A stretch of DNA of 64,000 nt from the NCBI GenBank assembly GCA_009746045.1, contig RPFO01000213.1, forward strand, positions 1,861,260-1,925,259. The letters are read 5' to 3'. Origin of the DNA: Mesostigma viride (taxonomy: Eukaryota > Streptophyta > Mesostigmatophyceae > Mesostigmatales > Mesostigmataceae). The first letter of the stretch is position 1; each line of letters starts with the position of its first letter. The notes under the pieces were generated by a model that had not been told where the DNA came from, did no database searches, and saw only the letters and a list, made by a program, of their open reading frames with translations. The position numbers and the translations under genes are program-made. This document shows positions 1 to 18,517 of this stretch, in pieces.

Positions 1-290
1 AGCCAGTGCCCCACCGCAGGATGGCCAAACTATGGGCAGGTCACAACCTTACCCAGTTCTGCAACCAGCTGCCATAATCACACGAAGCCTTTACCGGTAG
101 CCACTGCCCCCCCCCCCCATTCACGTATCCTCCCTTCATCCTTGCAGTGAATACACGACTTCCCTCCCCATGCGTCCTCGCTAGTCGCTGCAGTGAATAT
201 ACGACTGCCCCCCTCATGCCTCGTGAGTCATGCCTCCCCCCCAACACCATTCAAATATCCTCCCTTCATCCCTCGTAGCCATGCCCTCAC

Positions 291-1505
291 CATGCCCGCG
301 TGCAGGTCCACCGCGAAGATGCGGCGGCAGGACCCCGGCACCAGCATCTTGGACACGATCAGCTTCTCCACCGCCTGGGGTGTGGGTAGGGAAGGGCGGG
401 GTGACAGGGCAGGATGGAGAAGCAAGACATGGGCGTTAGCGTGAGCCGCCACTGTTATGCATTTTGGACACGATCAGCTTCTCCACGCCCGTGACGAGGA
501 TGGGAAGGGGTGGCACAGGGTGGGGTGGCACAGGTGGCGTGAAATTGGGACAGGCAGAATGGCGGGTTGGCCGTGTGTGGTGCGGGCGGCAGGGGACACT
601 GTAGTGGGAGGAGGAGGGAGCCACTGGGATGAATCCTCAAGTTTGAAAACCCGTGCACCGGGGGCAACGACCAGGGCTGTCCCATCAGGATGCGGGCGAC
701 GACTATCCCAATGGCTGTCACGGCCCCCTATCGGAAAGGGGGGGGGAAGGAAAGACCGGCAGCGGTACAGTACCTCTACGTGAGTGGCACGAGACAGATG
801 TGCAGTACCTCTACGCCAATGGCACGAGACAGATGTGCAGTACCTCTACGCCAATGGCACGAGACAGATGTGCAGTACCTCTACGCCAATGGCACGAGAC
901 AGATGTGCAGTACCTCTACGCCAATGGCACAAGATCTGCCAATACAACGGCAGGCTCGAGCTCCCATCGTCTGGATTCGCCCGATTTCTGGCCTGCGCTG
1001 GTTGTCTCCTGGATATATCAGCCTATACTTCTGGATCCGCAGCAAACTATCCCTGCCGCCTAGCCCTACCAGGCGGCACAGGTGCTGCCCGCCACAAACA
1101 CAGTGGCCGGCACGCATCTAGTGACCAGATGTAGCCGCTCTCGCTCTCATCCAACCACACGATTGCCACCAGAAGGAGCTTTGGCCATCGGTCTGCACTG
1201 GCTTCCCGCCACTGAGTGTACATAGCAACCACCATTCGCACCGTACCCCCCCACGCACCATCACGACGCCATCTTTACAACGGATGCCCACCGCCGTGCT
1301 GAGGTGGCCCATGCCGGGGGAGAGGGGGGGGGGGGGGGGGGCAGCATACAAACAATAGATCGAATCATGTCAGCGTAGGGCGCAGGGACCATGCAAGGAT
1401 TGAACAAGATCATGCGGCCACCTGACAGGGCCTAGGACCACAGAGAAGACAAAACACACAGAATCGGTGTGTTTGCACAGGAAATCAGACACACACAGAG
1501 AGAGA

Positions 1506-1589
<84 letters not shown>

Positions 1590-2276
1590 AAGAGCGACAA
1601 TAGCAGCCCACGAATCCAAAAGTGGCCAGAACCAACCAACGAGAACAGAGAAATTGACACATCCACCAACTGCGAAATGGTGAAAAATCAGCGAGAACAC
1701 AACGGCGCCAGACTAGGCGGTTGCATCTAATGGCCCATGCATCCATGCAGCCAACTTGGCTGGTCCAAGGATCCGGTGCAACACAAACACTTCCTCGCAG
1801 ATGCGGCTTGCCAGCGCCCACGGGAGAAAGAACGCTTTAAGAGTTGGCTTCGTAGCGATTGCATGGCCTTTAGGCCGAGCTGATTTCTGCGCTGCAAAGT
1901 AAAGATGACTAAGTTGGTGCAAGCGCTGACACGTTGATGGACACGCTGCCAAAACGCACCCGCTGTTATCAACTGCTTTCTGTGCATACTCGGTTTGGAA
2001 CACCCGGCCATCGGGCGAAAAAGTCGTCGCAGAAAGATCGTACTGCCAGGAGAAAAACAAGGCAAGAAACGGAGCAAGGCGCTCGTACTAAATTAGCTAG
2101 ACCAGTTGCCATCATGACGCATGGCACGTCAATTATGCAAAGATGCACGAGCGCAAGAACAGATCTGCTGCCTTGCACACACTGCAGATAAATCTCACAC
2201 TGCAGATAAATCTCGTCACCGCCAGGAATCACTCAGACAGCAAAAGATAACTTACCCCGGTGCCGATACTACTCAT
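291..2276 (-). CDS. PAG1: 20S proteasome subunit alpha type-3 (PSMA3/PAG1 family), 5' exons
   Basis: Structural alpha-ring subunit of the 20S proteasome, working in cytosol and nucleus. Four exons on the minus strand fit together in frame: 2276-2256 (MSSIGTG, then donor GTAAGT), 2042-1960 ([20 protein letters not shown], then QKAVDNS), 1298-1259 ([13 protein letters not shown]) and 374-291 ([20 protein letters not shown], then AVDLHAGM). Each junction has a CAG acceptor and a GTNNGT-like or GTGAGG donor, with phases 0, 2, 0 and 0. The N-terminal proteasome alpha signature and the start of the core fold match the family closely. About 75 of roughly 250 residues are present; the remaining exons lie beyond the left edge. 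The three introns (about 213, 661 and 884 bp) hold the simple and tandem repeats listed separately. It is divergent from the Nopp140 gene about 1 kb away. Identity is near certain; expression is not shown by sequence alone. Confidence 0.93.
459..486 (-). pseudogene. Partial duplicate of a proteasome alpha-3 exon inside its own intron
   Basis: This 28-bp stretch repeats 344-371 of the adjacent coding exon with one mismatch and encodes the same VEKLIVSKM segment. The codon before it reads Gly here and Ala in the real exon; Gly is the usual family residue. There is no AG acceptor just upstream in the minus-strand sense and the copy is cut short, so it is probably a dead exon fragment left by a local duplication about 115 bp away. 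Confidence 0.6.
768..930. repeat. 35-bp minisatellite, about 4.7 copies
   Basis: A 35-bp unit with the core CAGTACCTCTACGCCAATGG repeats almost perfectly, lying in the third intron of the proteasome gene. The first copy differs (GTGAGTGG instead of GCCAATGG). The open frames through it follow from the repeat and have no coding signature. Confidence 0.85.
941..1020 (+). repeat. Dispersed repeat family R1, partial copy
   Basis: The segment with CCCGATTTCTGGCCTGCGCT followed by GGTTGTCTCC recurs near 8,584-8,735 and 61,371-61,523 with about 80-90% similarity by eye. This copy has only the 3' two thirds of the family. Confidence 0.65.
1320..1587. repeat. G-run and (AG)n microsatellite in proteasome intron
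   Basis: A run of about 20 G lies near 1,322-1,341 and an (AG)n tract at about 1,496-1,587. In the gene's sense (minus) they are C- and CT-rich. The C-run sits just upstream of the acceptor at 1,299, so it may act as part of a pyrimidine tract. Confidence 0.85.
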
Positions 2277-3242
2277 GATGAAAGATTACTCTTTTGACAA
2301 AAAGAATTCCCACTGCAACCAGCACCCTTCTAGCGTGCTCAGCGAAGAAAAGCACGCCTCGTCATAAACTGCTTCACAAAGGGATGCACGACACAGGGCT
2401 GCGGCGCCCTTTGCAATTCACGACAAAGCTTCTCTTTCAGAGGCCTATCTTTATCCAAAATCGAGCAGCTCGTCAGTAAGCGGTCCTCCTCGCCCGAGTT
2501 GAACCGAGCACGCCAGGCAAATTGTGGGCTCGGACGTCCATCGCGGGGGACACGCACTTGGAGCAAAATGACATGTTCAGAGTTGACGTCCTGTTTGTGA
2601 TGGGCCGACAATTTACAAACGGCTGGCGCCTGGCACCTGTATGCTACAGACGATAGCATTTTTGCAGCAAACAGGATACACCACACCAGTTGTTGTTGTT
2701 GTTGTTGGCTTGTTGCCCACGCATGGGCAGTTGGGCACTCTACTCGCCGCACACACAACGGAGTTGTTGTTGTTGTCGTTGTGTCCCACGCCGCACATGG
2801 GCAGCAGAGAATCTTTAGTAGTGGCCGAGGGCCGGAGAAGTACCCTGTATTCTTTCAACTTTCAATGGTTTAAATCCGAGGGATCCCTAATACACCATGT
2901 ATTCCCCTGGTCCCAACCGTCATTGTTGGAGTCCTGGAGAACGTTCCGGCCAAGCTTGCCAGCATTGCCCGCCTGGCAACTGGCAAGTTGGCAACCTGCT
3001 GCCCTTGCACCTGGCACCGCCAATCCGCCATCGCGAGCCCATTATTACACAGCCGACCGGCGACCGCCGCAGTTGGAGGGTGCGCGGCTGGGAAGGTTTG
3101 CTGCGCTGCCTTGTTCTTTGGAGTACGAGTGGTCGGTTTAGTCATTTATCTGACCTCCTTGACCAGTAGCTCAAGAGGAAGGTGTCATTACTCTGCCTAG
3201 GCAGGCTCATTGTGGTGGAAATACCGCAACTAGCTAGGGGCC
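2277..3242. other. Divergent intergenic region between proteasome and Nopp140 genes
   Basis: No gene was found here. It separates two start codons that point away from each other, so it should hold both promoters. It contains the (TTG)n/CAA-type repeat listed separately. I see no convincing TATA box or other named site. Confidence 0.5.
2690..2815 (-). repeat. CAA-array repeat with GTGCGGCGTGGG motif, copy 1
   Basis: TTG triplet runs alternate with CCCACGC/CATGGGCAG blocks. Read on the minus strand this is CATGTGCGGCGTGGG followed by CAA runs, the same arrangement as at 25,503-25,700. The shared motif beside triplet arrays suggests one dispersed repeat family that inserted twice. Confidence 0.5.
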
Positions 3243-12697
<9,455 letters not shown>

Positions 12698-12892
12698 TTT
12701 GGTTTCCCATGGCAATTATAAAGGTGGACGCTGGTTGCTGGTATATTTCGTCTTCTGAACGGGCCCTCGCATTTATTGTAGAGCCCGTGATTTTTGGCAC
12801 GGTGCCGTGACATATGGATGTGCGCATGCAGTACATCTTGTCTACCTTGACTTTAATTTTATTAAATGAGATAACCTTGATGTATACTTGTA

Positions 12893-14150
12893 ATTAATTA
12901 ATCAATTAATTAATTAATAGACACATGACTGCGTCACGTGAGCATAAGTCCTCAGTGGGAGGGGAACATGGGATGGAATGGATGAGGTAAGCTATCTAGC
13001 TAGTAGGTCCTAGTTACAGGGTTGTGGGCACCACGGCCCGAATCGCTATGAATACGCGGCCGTGAACACGCGGAGCCCCCACAGACTTGGAGGTGGTCTG
13101 CTTCATCACTACTTGCCATCCTTGCGTACCATCTGCCTCCATATTACAGACAAACCAGGAGGCTGCCCGGGTGCACGTCTAGGGTAGCACATGTCCATGC
13201 CGAGTCTATCACGTGCGAAAAGTCCACGGGTGGCGGCCTAGCTGCCGCGCGCGGCCTGGGGCACGCCAGGTGAGGACATAACGCCCAGGCTGGGCGGGCT
13301 TGGTGCCAGCTAGTCTAGCATCTGATGTGTCTATACCTGATCTGACGTGTGCAGACACGTGTGTAGTACTCCTACACACAGATCTCGAGTGATTTATCTA
13401 GTACCAAATCCGAATGGCTTGCATCACTCCCCGGACAGGAGAACTTTTGCGGATGACTGTAGGTGTAAGTTGGCGATGCCATGGTAACCGGAGACGTCCG
13501 TCCTATAGTCAGCAAAATTGGTGCGAGAGGTCCCCAGTTCGATTCCGGTCGGATTCATTTGCAGATCGCGTTTTCCGCGTTTTCCGCGGCCTGGCACTGA
13601 ACGCAAAGGTTTTCACCTTTGCGGAGTGTCTGATCAGAATACCTGATCTGTGCGGGCCAGGTGCCCCCGCCCTGCCGGGGCTAGGCCCAGGCGCCTGTGC
13701 CTAAGAATGTGGGAAACATAGGGCAAATCAGCGTACAAATCCTCATTACTAATGAGCAAACCAAAGGGGACGTTAAGGGCCTTGCGTAGCATCTTGGTGA
13801 CGTTGCCGTCGAGTCGTTGCTCCACCTCCTGCGTCAGTGTCCAGGTCTCGGCGCCGTAGGTCAGGATCGTCAGAATGACGACCTTGAAGAGGTCACGCTT
13901 GATGATCCGGTGTAGGGCGGGGTCGCTCCACCAGCGGTGGTGGTCATGGAGTTGCGCCCACGCCATGCCGATCTGTGTCGGGCAGGTAGTCCTCGCAGTA
14001 CGTCGGGAAGCCAGCTGTCGAGCAGCTTGAAGCGGTCTGAAGTAGGGTAGTTAACCTCGATGTCGTCTATAGCTTGGAGCCCTAGTGGCGCCGCTGCCTT
14101 CTGGGCCGGTTGGCGAAGCTGCAGCCGGGGCTGCAGACGTATTTTCATTG
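12893..14150 (-). mobile_element. Non-LTR retrotransposon 3' fragment (RT C-terminus plus TTAA tail)
   Basis: Read on the minus strand, the block from about 14,150 to 13,634 encodes the end of a non-LTR reverse transcriptase, split by one frame change near 13,950. It contains LLDSWLPDVL, then RIIKRDLFKVVILTILTYGA followed by ETWTLT, and DLPYVSHILRHRRLGLA. The ILTYGAETW and RRLG..GHLAR motifs are typical of the region after the RT palm in L1/RTE-like elements. A non-coding stretch follows and ends in a (TTAA)n tail near 12,893-12,920. The 5' part with the catalytic motifs is missing, so it is a dead, 5'-truncated copy. A second copy is at 30,795-31,345. It starts just after the 3' UTR of the Nopp140 gene. 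Confidence 0.75.
13500..13640 (+). repeat. SINE-like repeat R2 with B-box-like motif, plus copy
   Basis: The sequence contains GTTCGATTCC (13,537-13,546), close to the Pol III B box and tRNA T-loop consensus. It continues through GGTCGGATTCATTTGCAGAT and a GCGTTTTCCGCG block to AGGTTTTCACCTTTGCGGAG. The same unit is inverted at 18,229-18,352. No tRNA cloverleaf can be folded, so tRNA-derived SINE origin is an inference. Confidence 0.45.
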
Positions 14151-14503
14151 CTGAGCGCAGCCGCCAGGCTGCGTTGCGTCGAGAGGCGTTTGCTCATCGT
14201 ATAGTGCGTTATAGCTTCGGAAAATTATATCAGCATGTGCGTCTAAGAAAGACGAAGCGATTGTGATATTCACAGCTGAGTTCGGTGCTCAAACGTGAAA
14301 GTTATGAGCTCCGACAGCCATGGCTACCTCGTGGCTAGTTCAACAAGAGTCGTGATGAAATCAACACGATAAGAACAAAGACGGGAAAAAAGATGTAACT
14401 GAGAAAGAACAACACCATATTTTGCTGTGTGGGAAAGGAGACTGTGAATATCGGGGTAACGAATATAAAAGGAATTTGCTGGTATTTAGGATCCTTGCGC
14501 TTA
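14151..14503. other. No feature recognised
   Basis: The stretch lies between two retroelement scraps and is AT-richer than the surroundings. No exon, repeat or RNA gene is seen. Confidence 0.4.
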
Positions 14504-14689
14504 TCATACTACAGCCGTACGCCAGCCCTTCTTGTTATGGGTAATGTTAAGATCGAGGTAATTGCAATGAGTATCCTCCGACGTGAGCTTTAATGTGAGG
14601 GACGCTTGCGGGTAGATGCCAGGCAGACCAGCGGTGATATACAGCGGTGATATACAGCGGTTGTCTCTTTGATACAAATGGGTTGCCAT
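14504..14689 (-). mobile_element. Reverse transcriptase scrap, Penelope-like type
   Basis: A 61-residue minus-strand frame has GLPGIYPQASLTLKLTSEDT, then HCNYLDLNITHNKKGW. The order IYP..L.L followed by NYLDL.I....G matches the stretch after the YIDD box in Penelope-like and related reverse transcriptases. The catalytic box and both ends are missing. It may be the remains of an older insertion next to the non-LTR fragment. Confidence 0.4.
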
Positions 14690-14848
14690 GATGATCTTCC
14701 TCCCCCGTGCCAGGATCCCCCCCTTAGGCGGGTTGAACCTGAGACAGCATGGTGGTGCGGGTGCCCTGGTGCACCTAGAGCACGGGTAGCTTACATTCCC
14801 ACCCTTGCATGAAGTAGCCTAGGATGTATTAAGGGGACGGGACACCCC

Positions 14849-14878
14849 CGAATTTTTTGGCGCCAAAAAATTCGCGCC
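14849..14878. promoter_or_regulatory. Perfect E2F-like palindrome plus second E2F-like core
   Basis: A 26-bp perfect palindrome (14,849-14,874) is centred on TTTGGCGCCAAA, the ideal two-sided E2F/DP site. It is followed directly by TTCGCGCC. It lies about 65-85 bp upstream of the ATG at 14,937, a sensible promoter position. E2F sites of this form control S-phase genes in plants and algae; function here is inferred. Confidence 0.5.
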
Positions 14879-14936
14879 GGAACCGAAGGTCACAAATTTC
14901 ACGTGCACGGTGCGCGCACCCCTTGCGGAAGTGGCC

Positions 14937-15685
14937 ATGGCGACTGCGTTCAGGCGAAACTACCACAATAGGGCAAGCGAAATGAAAAAATTTTACTCGA
15001 ATCTAAAAGACGATGAGTTTATGATGTTAGTATGTGGCGGAAATCAGCTGGTTTACAATATCGCTGTTGTTTTTTTATGCCATCGGCATGGGGGGTAATC
15101 TGAATTTTTTGGTCGCGCGGAATGAAATAGAATTCATGATAGCGGCAGTAAAATCGCGGTTTTGGGGGTTGTTCTGACCGTGAAGCAGGCATTAATACCG
15201 GTAGCATCGAATTCTAAACCCAGCTGGTGGTTTTTGCCAGATTTTCGGCCATTATCGGTAAGTAATTGTTCAGACCTGCGCAGTGCGTGTCTGACCTGTC
15301 CATGGAAGAACGGCTGTTGTTGCGCGCCTGGGCGAGGGATTTACGAGGGCAAGGTACAGATGTGTCGCGAATGTTATCTGCTATCAGTGCTTTCTTCTAT
15401 GAGCTCATCGTTCGAAGTTTTTTGCGTTCTTTTTGGGCAGTTTCCGCCAGCTAGCTCGCCGTCGCTTGCCGTTGTGTTGTCGAATACTGGCAGCTTTAGA
15501 TTGTTTTCGTTGATGTCGTGATCAGGGCCGCTTAAGTCGCAGCCTATAGCTCGTCGGGAAGGTATAAGGCATTTCATAAAACGTGTTGTGGCAAGGATGT
15601 TGTGCGTATGGACGCTTCTTGTTGTGTGAGAGTGACGCACCCTCTCTTCGCAGGCCGCAGCGGCATCACAGCACTCATGCGCTGA
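14937..15685 (+). CDS. Candidate small gene, acyl-CoA-binding-protein-like, four exons
   Basis: Proposed exons are 14937-15029, 15241-15257, 15274-15353 and 15654-15685, 222 nt and 73 residues. The ATG has a good context (GTGGCCATGGCG) and donors are GTATGT, GTAAGT and GTACAG. The spliced protein reads MKKFYSNLKDDEFMMLIFGH, then YRPAQCVSDLSMEERLLLRA and WARDLRGQG. The order D-E-hhxL-h-x-Y-[KR]-x-A, then AW..L+G, resembles helices 2-4 of acyl-CoA-binding proteins (usually about 86-90 residues), though the match is weak. The difficulty is the second intron, GTAAGTAATTGTTCAG, only 16 nt, far shorter than any other intron here; without it the frame closes at once. It could also be a decayed gene or an assembly deletion. 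The E2F-like palindrome lies just upstream. Confidence 0.3.
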
Positions 15686-17124
15686 AGGGCCGCCAATTGT
15701 TTATTTGCATTTTATCGTGCAGGGATGGAAGTGTTATAGTGATGATGATGTTGGAGATATTGCATTTGTGTGACTGCATGTAGATAGCAGGCACCATTGG
15801 TTGTTTGAGCTTTCCTTTGTTATGATGATGTGATAAGACTACAATGTGCTGAGCCAACCATGGTTGACATGCATGACTGCATGCAAGCTATATATACCAT
15901 GTTCCTACTTGGTTCCTTGCCCTCCATAGTCCCAGTTTGTCATCCATGCCGGGGAGGACAGTTTAGGAGGTGTTGTTGTGTTGATTAGCTTGGTAGGCAT
16001 CAACCTTACACTCTAACCTGGGAGAAACATAGGAAATGCTGCTTAGGCATGTTAGGGCTACCATCGTCAAGGCTATGCACATATTTACAAGGCTGGCCAT
16101 GCTCGAGGGACGATGAAGACGTATGAGGTGCGTGGCCACCCCTTTGTACTTCATAACATATTCAGCATGGATTTGGTGCATGTTGGATGGCATATGAAGT
16201 GGCATTGTGGTGTTACTAACTTACTGAGTGGTTCTTAGCGCCTTGTCAGGTGGTCATATAGGAAACCCATCAACTTGAGTAGTTCTTGTCACAATGACCC
16301 CCCACATTGAGCATGCGTTGCCGTCAGCGTGCAAGAGTTAATTATGTGTGCTTTGGTCAGTTTGCAGATGTCTTTGATGAAGAAGGAGGTGCTAGTGTGG
16401 CTAAATGGTTACTCTAATTTCCTTGTAGCGTCTACATGGGTGGCCGTCTTGGAATGGTTGTAACTTGGGCAGTTCTTGTCAGAATGTCGTCAAACCTTGA
16501 ACATAGGAGGTACCATATGTGCAGAGGATGGTAGTGTGTGGTTTGGCCAGTTTTCACGTGGCTTGGATGAATAAAGGGGTGTTAGTGTGGTTAAATACTG
16601 GCTAAAACCTCCCTTAGCTTCGTCATTGGTGACAACCTAAGAACGTTAATAACTGGAGCTGTGGTGGTCAGAATGACCTGAAATTTTGGGGCTGCATGTC
16701 CCCCCCTCTCTAGTATTTGGGAATATATGGTATGGCAACATTTGAAGTGTTTATGATTTGATTTATTTTTTTTTCATTAAAAAAGGACCCTTTTTGCGGG
16801 AAAATTAATAACTGGTGCATCCATGCTTATGTATTGGTCCCAATTAGGCAGACTTTCTCAAAAGTGGGGGAACTATGCGGGAATATGTGATTTGGTCCCA
16901 ATATGTTTGCCCATTGTCCTAGGATAAATGTGACTAAAATAGCGTCTTTTTCTATTTTTAGCGCGTAACCGGTGTATGGTGGGGGCTAGTACCACCCCCA
17001 AGTGGCTGGAAATTTTTTTTTTAATCATATTTATGGTCCCCAATCATCATTGGATTTTTAGCACATGCATAGGTATGGTTTCCAGAAAAGTGCCCTTTAG
17101 GGGTGTCCCCTCCCCTTAAAAGCC
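15686..17124. repeat. Gene-free region with degenerate tandem repeat
   Basis: No exon was recognised. From about 16,225 to 16,720 a unit of roughly 170 bp recurs about three times with heavy divergence. Markers are TGGTCAG/TGGCCAG, GATGAA(G/T)AA, GGTG(C/T)TAGTGTGG(C/T)TAAAT, TAACTTG and GTCAGAATG. The rest (15,686-16,224 and 16,720-17,124) shows nothing I can name. Confidence 0.5.
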
Positions 17125-17523
17125 ATGGTGCTACGTCGCTTCCCCCAGAAGCCAGGTGAGACGTCAACCTCTCTTGCTGACGAGCTCAAGAACCAGCTTC
17201 TTACCCTCATGGGCCTGGTCGGTGAGGTAGAACTGCGTGGGTGCCACCGCCTTCCCCACTCACGGGACAAGGCGGCCCCCCCACCAGTCCTACTCACCTT
17301 CCCCTCCCCTGAGGATAAGCAGCGGTTCCTCTCTCGTCGCAAGCGGTTGCACGACCTCACCTGGACGCTGGATGACGACCTCACCCCCGCTCAGCAACAG
17401 CAGCGACGCGACCTGTGGCCGGAATACCTCCGCCATAAGCAGGACCCCCAGAAGCCCAAGGTGTACTGGAGGGGCGGGGACCTGATGATCAACCACAAGA
17501 TGTGGACGCCCCCAGCGGGCTAG
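17125..17523 (+). CDS. L1-type ORF1 protein (RRM/C-terminal domain), retroelement-derived
   Basis: A 132-residue frame follows an in-frame TAG 27 bp upstream. It reads ELKNQLLTLMGLVGEVELRG, CHRLP, PPPVLLTFPSPEDKQRFLSR, then LTPAQQQQRRDL and KVYWRGGDLMIN. The pattern (hydrophobic strand, R-x-x-R/H-x-P, 'vLLTF.s.edkq.fL..rk.L', 'LTp.q...R..l', K-h-x-x-[WR]-x-x-x-L-h-hN) is that of the nucleic-acid-binding C-terminal half of L1-like ORF1 proteins. The N-terminal coiled coil is absent, so the copy is probably 5'-truncated or decayed. No reverse transcriptase follows; non-coding sequence leads to a TTAA tail about 400 bp on. Confidence 0.6.
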   Translation: MVLRRFPQKPGETSTSLADELKNQLLTLMGLVGEVELRGCHRLPHSRDKAAPPPVLLTFPSPEDKQRFLSRRKRLHDLTWTLDDDLTPAQQQQRRDLWPEYLRHKQDPQKPKVYWRGGDLMINHKMWTPPAG

Positions 17524-18070
17524 AATAGCAATAGCCCTAGCTTGTAACCATTGGCGTCACTGCCGCTAAGGCAGCCATGCCTAGAATGTTGCCTAGCTGT
17601 GCCAACACACCTAGTCACGTGCCGCCAACGCACGGTACACAACCAGCCATAGCCTTAGCCTAGTCCTAGTACAGCCATGCTACGCCCTGGCTATGTTCAG
17701 ATTACTTGCCCACGCTCCTTGCTATGATATGCTCACATGGGTCTTATTGCACCCACAGTTTGCCGGATCGTTAGCCTGTCCTTTTAGCTAGCCACGCCCG
17801 ATTGCAGCTGTGGCATGCCTTTGGCATGAAGGAGACTGGGGGTCTCTGCCCTTTCTCCTGTAGTGCACACACAGGGATTAAAAGCACTTCGGTGCTCCGT
17901 GACTCCCCAACGGGAGCACGAGTTTAATTAATTAATTAATTAATTAAAAGCCATATGCCCCTTCTCAGGGATATGTGCTACATTGACTCCCAACGGAGTG
18001 ATGTTGATAATTAATTAATTAATTAATTAATTAATTAATTAATTAATTAATTAATTAATTAATTAATTAG
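17524..18070 (+). repeat. Retroelement 3' ends: hairpin then (TTAA)n tails, two in tandem
   Basis: The 3' region of the ORF1 element ends with a small hairpin at 17,892-17,919 (GTGCTCC ... GGAGCAC, loop GTGACTCCCCAAC plus one G) and a (TTAA)n tail at about 17,924-17,946. A second end with GACTCCCAACGGAG precedes a longer AATT tail at 18,008-18,069. The same hairpin and tail recur at about 18,466-18,517 and 20,312-20,360. A conserved stem-loop just before a microsatellite tail is typical of the 3' recognition end of LINE and SINE families. Confidence 0.6.
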
Positions 18071-18228
18071 GCCTCTCCGTGATTTGGATGAAGAAGATGA
18101 TGGACAAGGCCAAGTGGGCCCAGGTCATGGAGGACAACGAGCCCCCCCCTGTGGGGAAGCGCCCGCGTGTGCAATCCCGCGGGAGGCACGCCAGACAGCT
18201 CCCCTAGGGTAGCGTGATGCTGTTTAGA

Positions 18229-18352
18229 TAGATTCTGATCAGGCACTCCGCAAAGGTGAAAACCATTTGCGTACAGTGCCGGGCCGCGGAAAACGCGGAA
18301 AAACGCGATCTGCAAATGAATCCGACCGGAATCGAACTGGGGACCTCTCAGA
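18229..18352 (-). repeat. SINE-like repeat R2, inverted copy
   Basis: This is the reverse complement of the unit at 13,500-13,640, including GGAATCGAAC (complement of the B-box-like motif) and the CGCGGAAAACGCG block. It lies between two TTAA-tailed retroelement ends. Confidence 0.45.
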
Positions 18353-18517
18353 TAGATGTTTGTAGTTAGTGATGCTGTTTAGATAGATGTTGTAGGTAGC
18401 TGATGTAGATAGATTAGACCGGTTGGACTGTTTGCACCCATCCATCCATCCATCCATCGGGGTTAATGCTCCGTGACTCCCCAGCGGGAGCACGAGTCTA
18501 ACTAATTAATTAATTAA

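Noticed and set aside
13500-13580. Functional tRNA gene
   Set aside because: Only the T-loop-like GTTCGATTCC fits; acceptor, D and anticodon stems cannot be paired.
18088-18207. 39-residue frame MKKMMDKAKWAQVMED...
   Set aside because: Plausible as the tail of a retroelement protein but too short and without homologous context to call.
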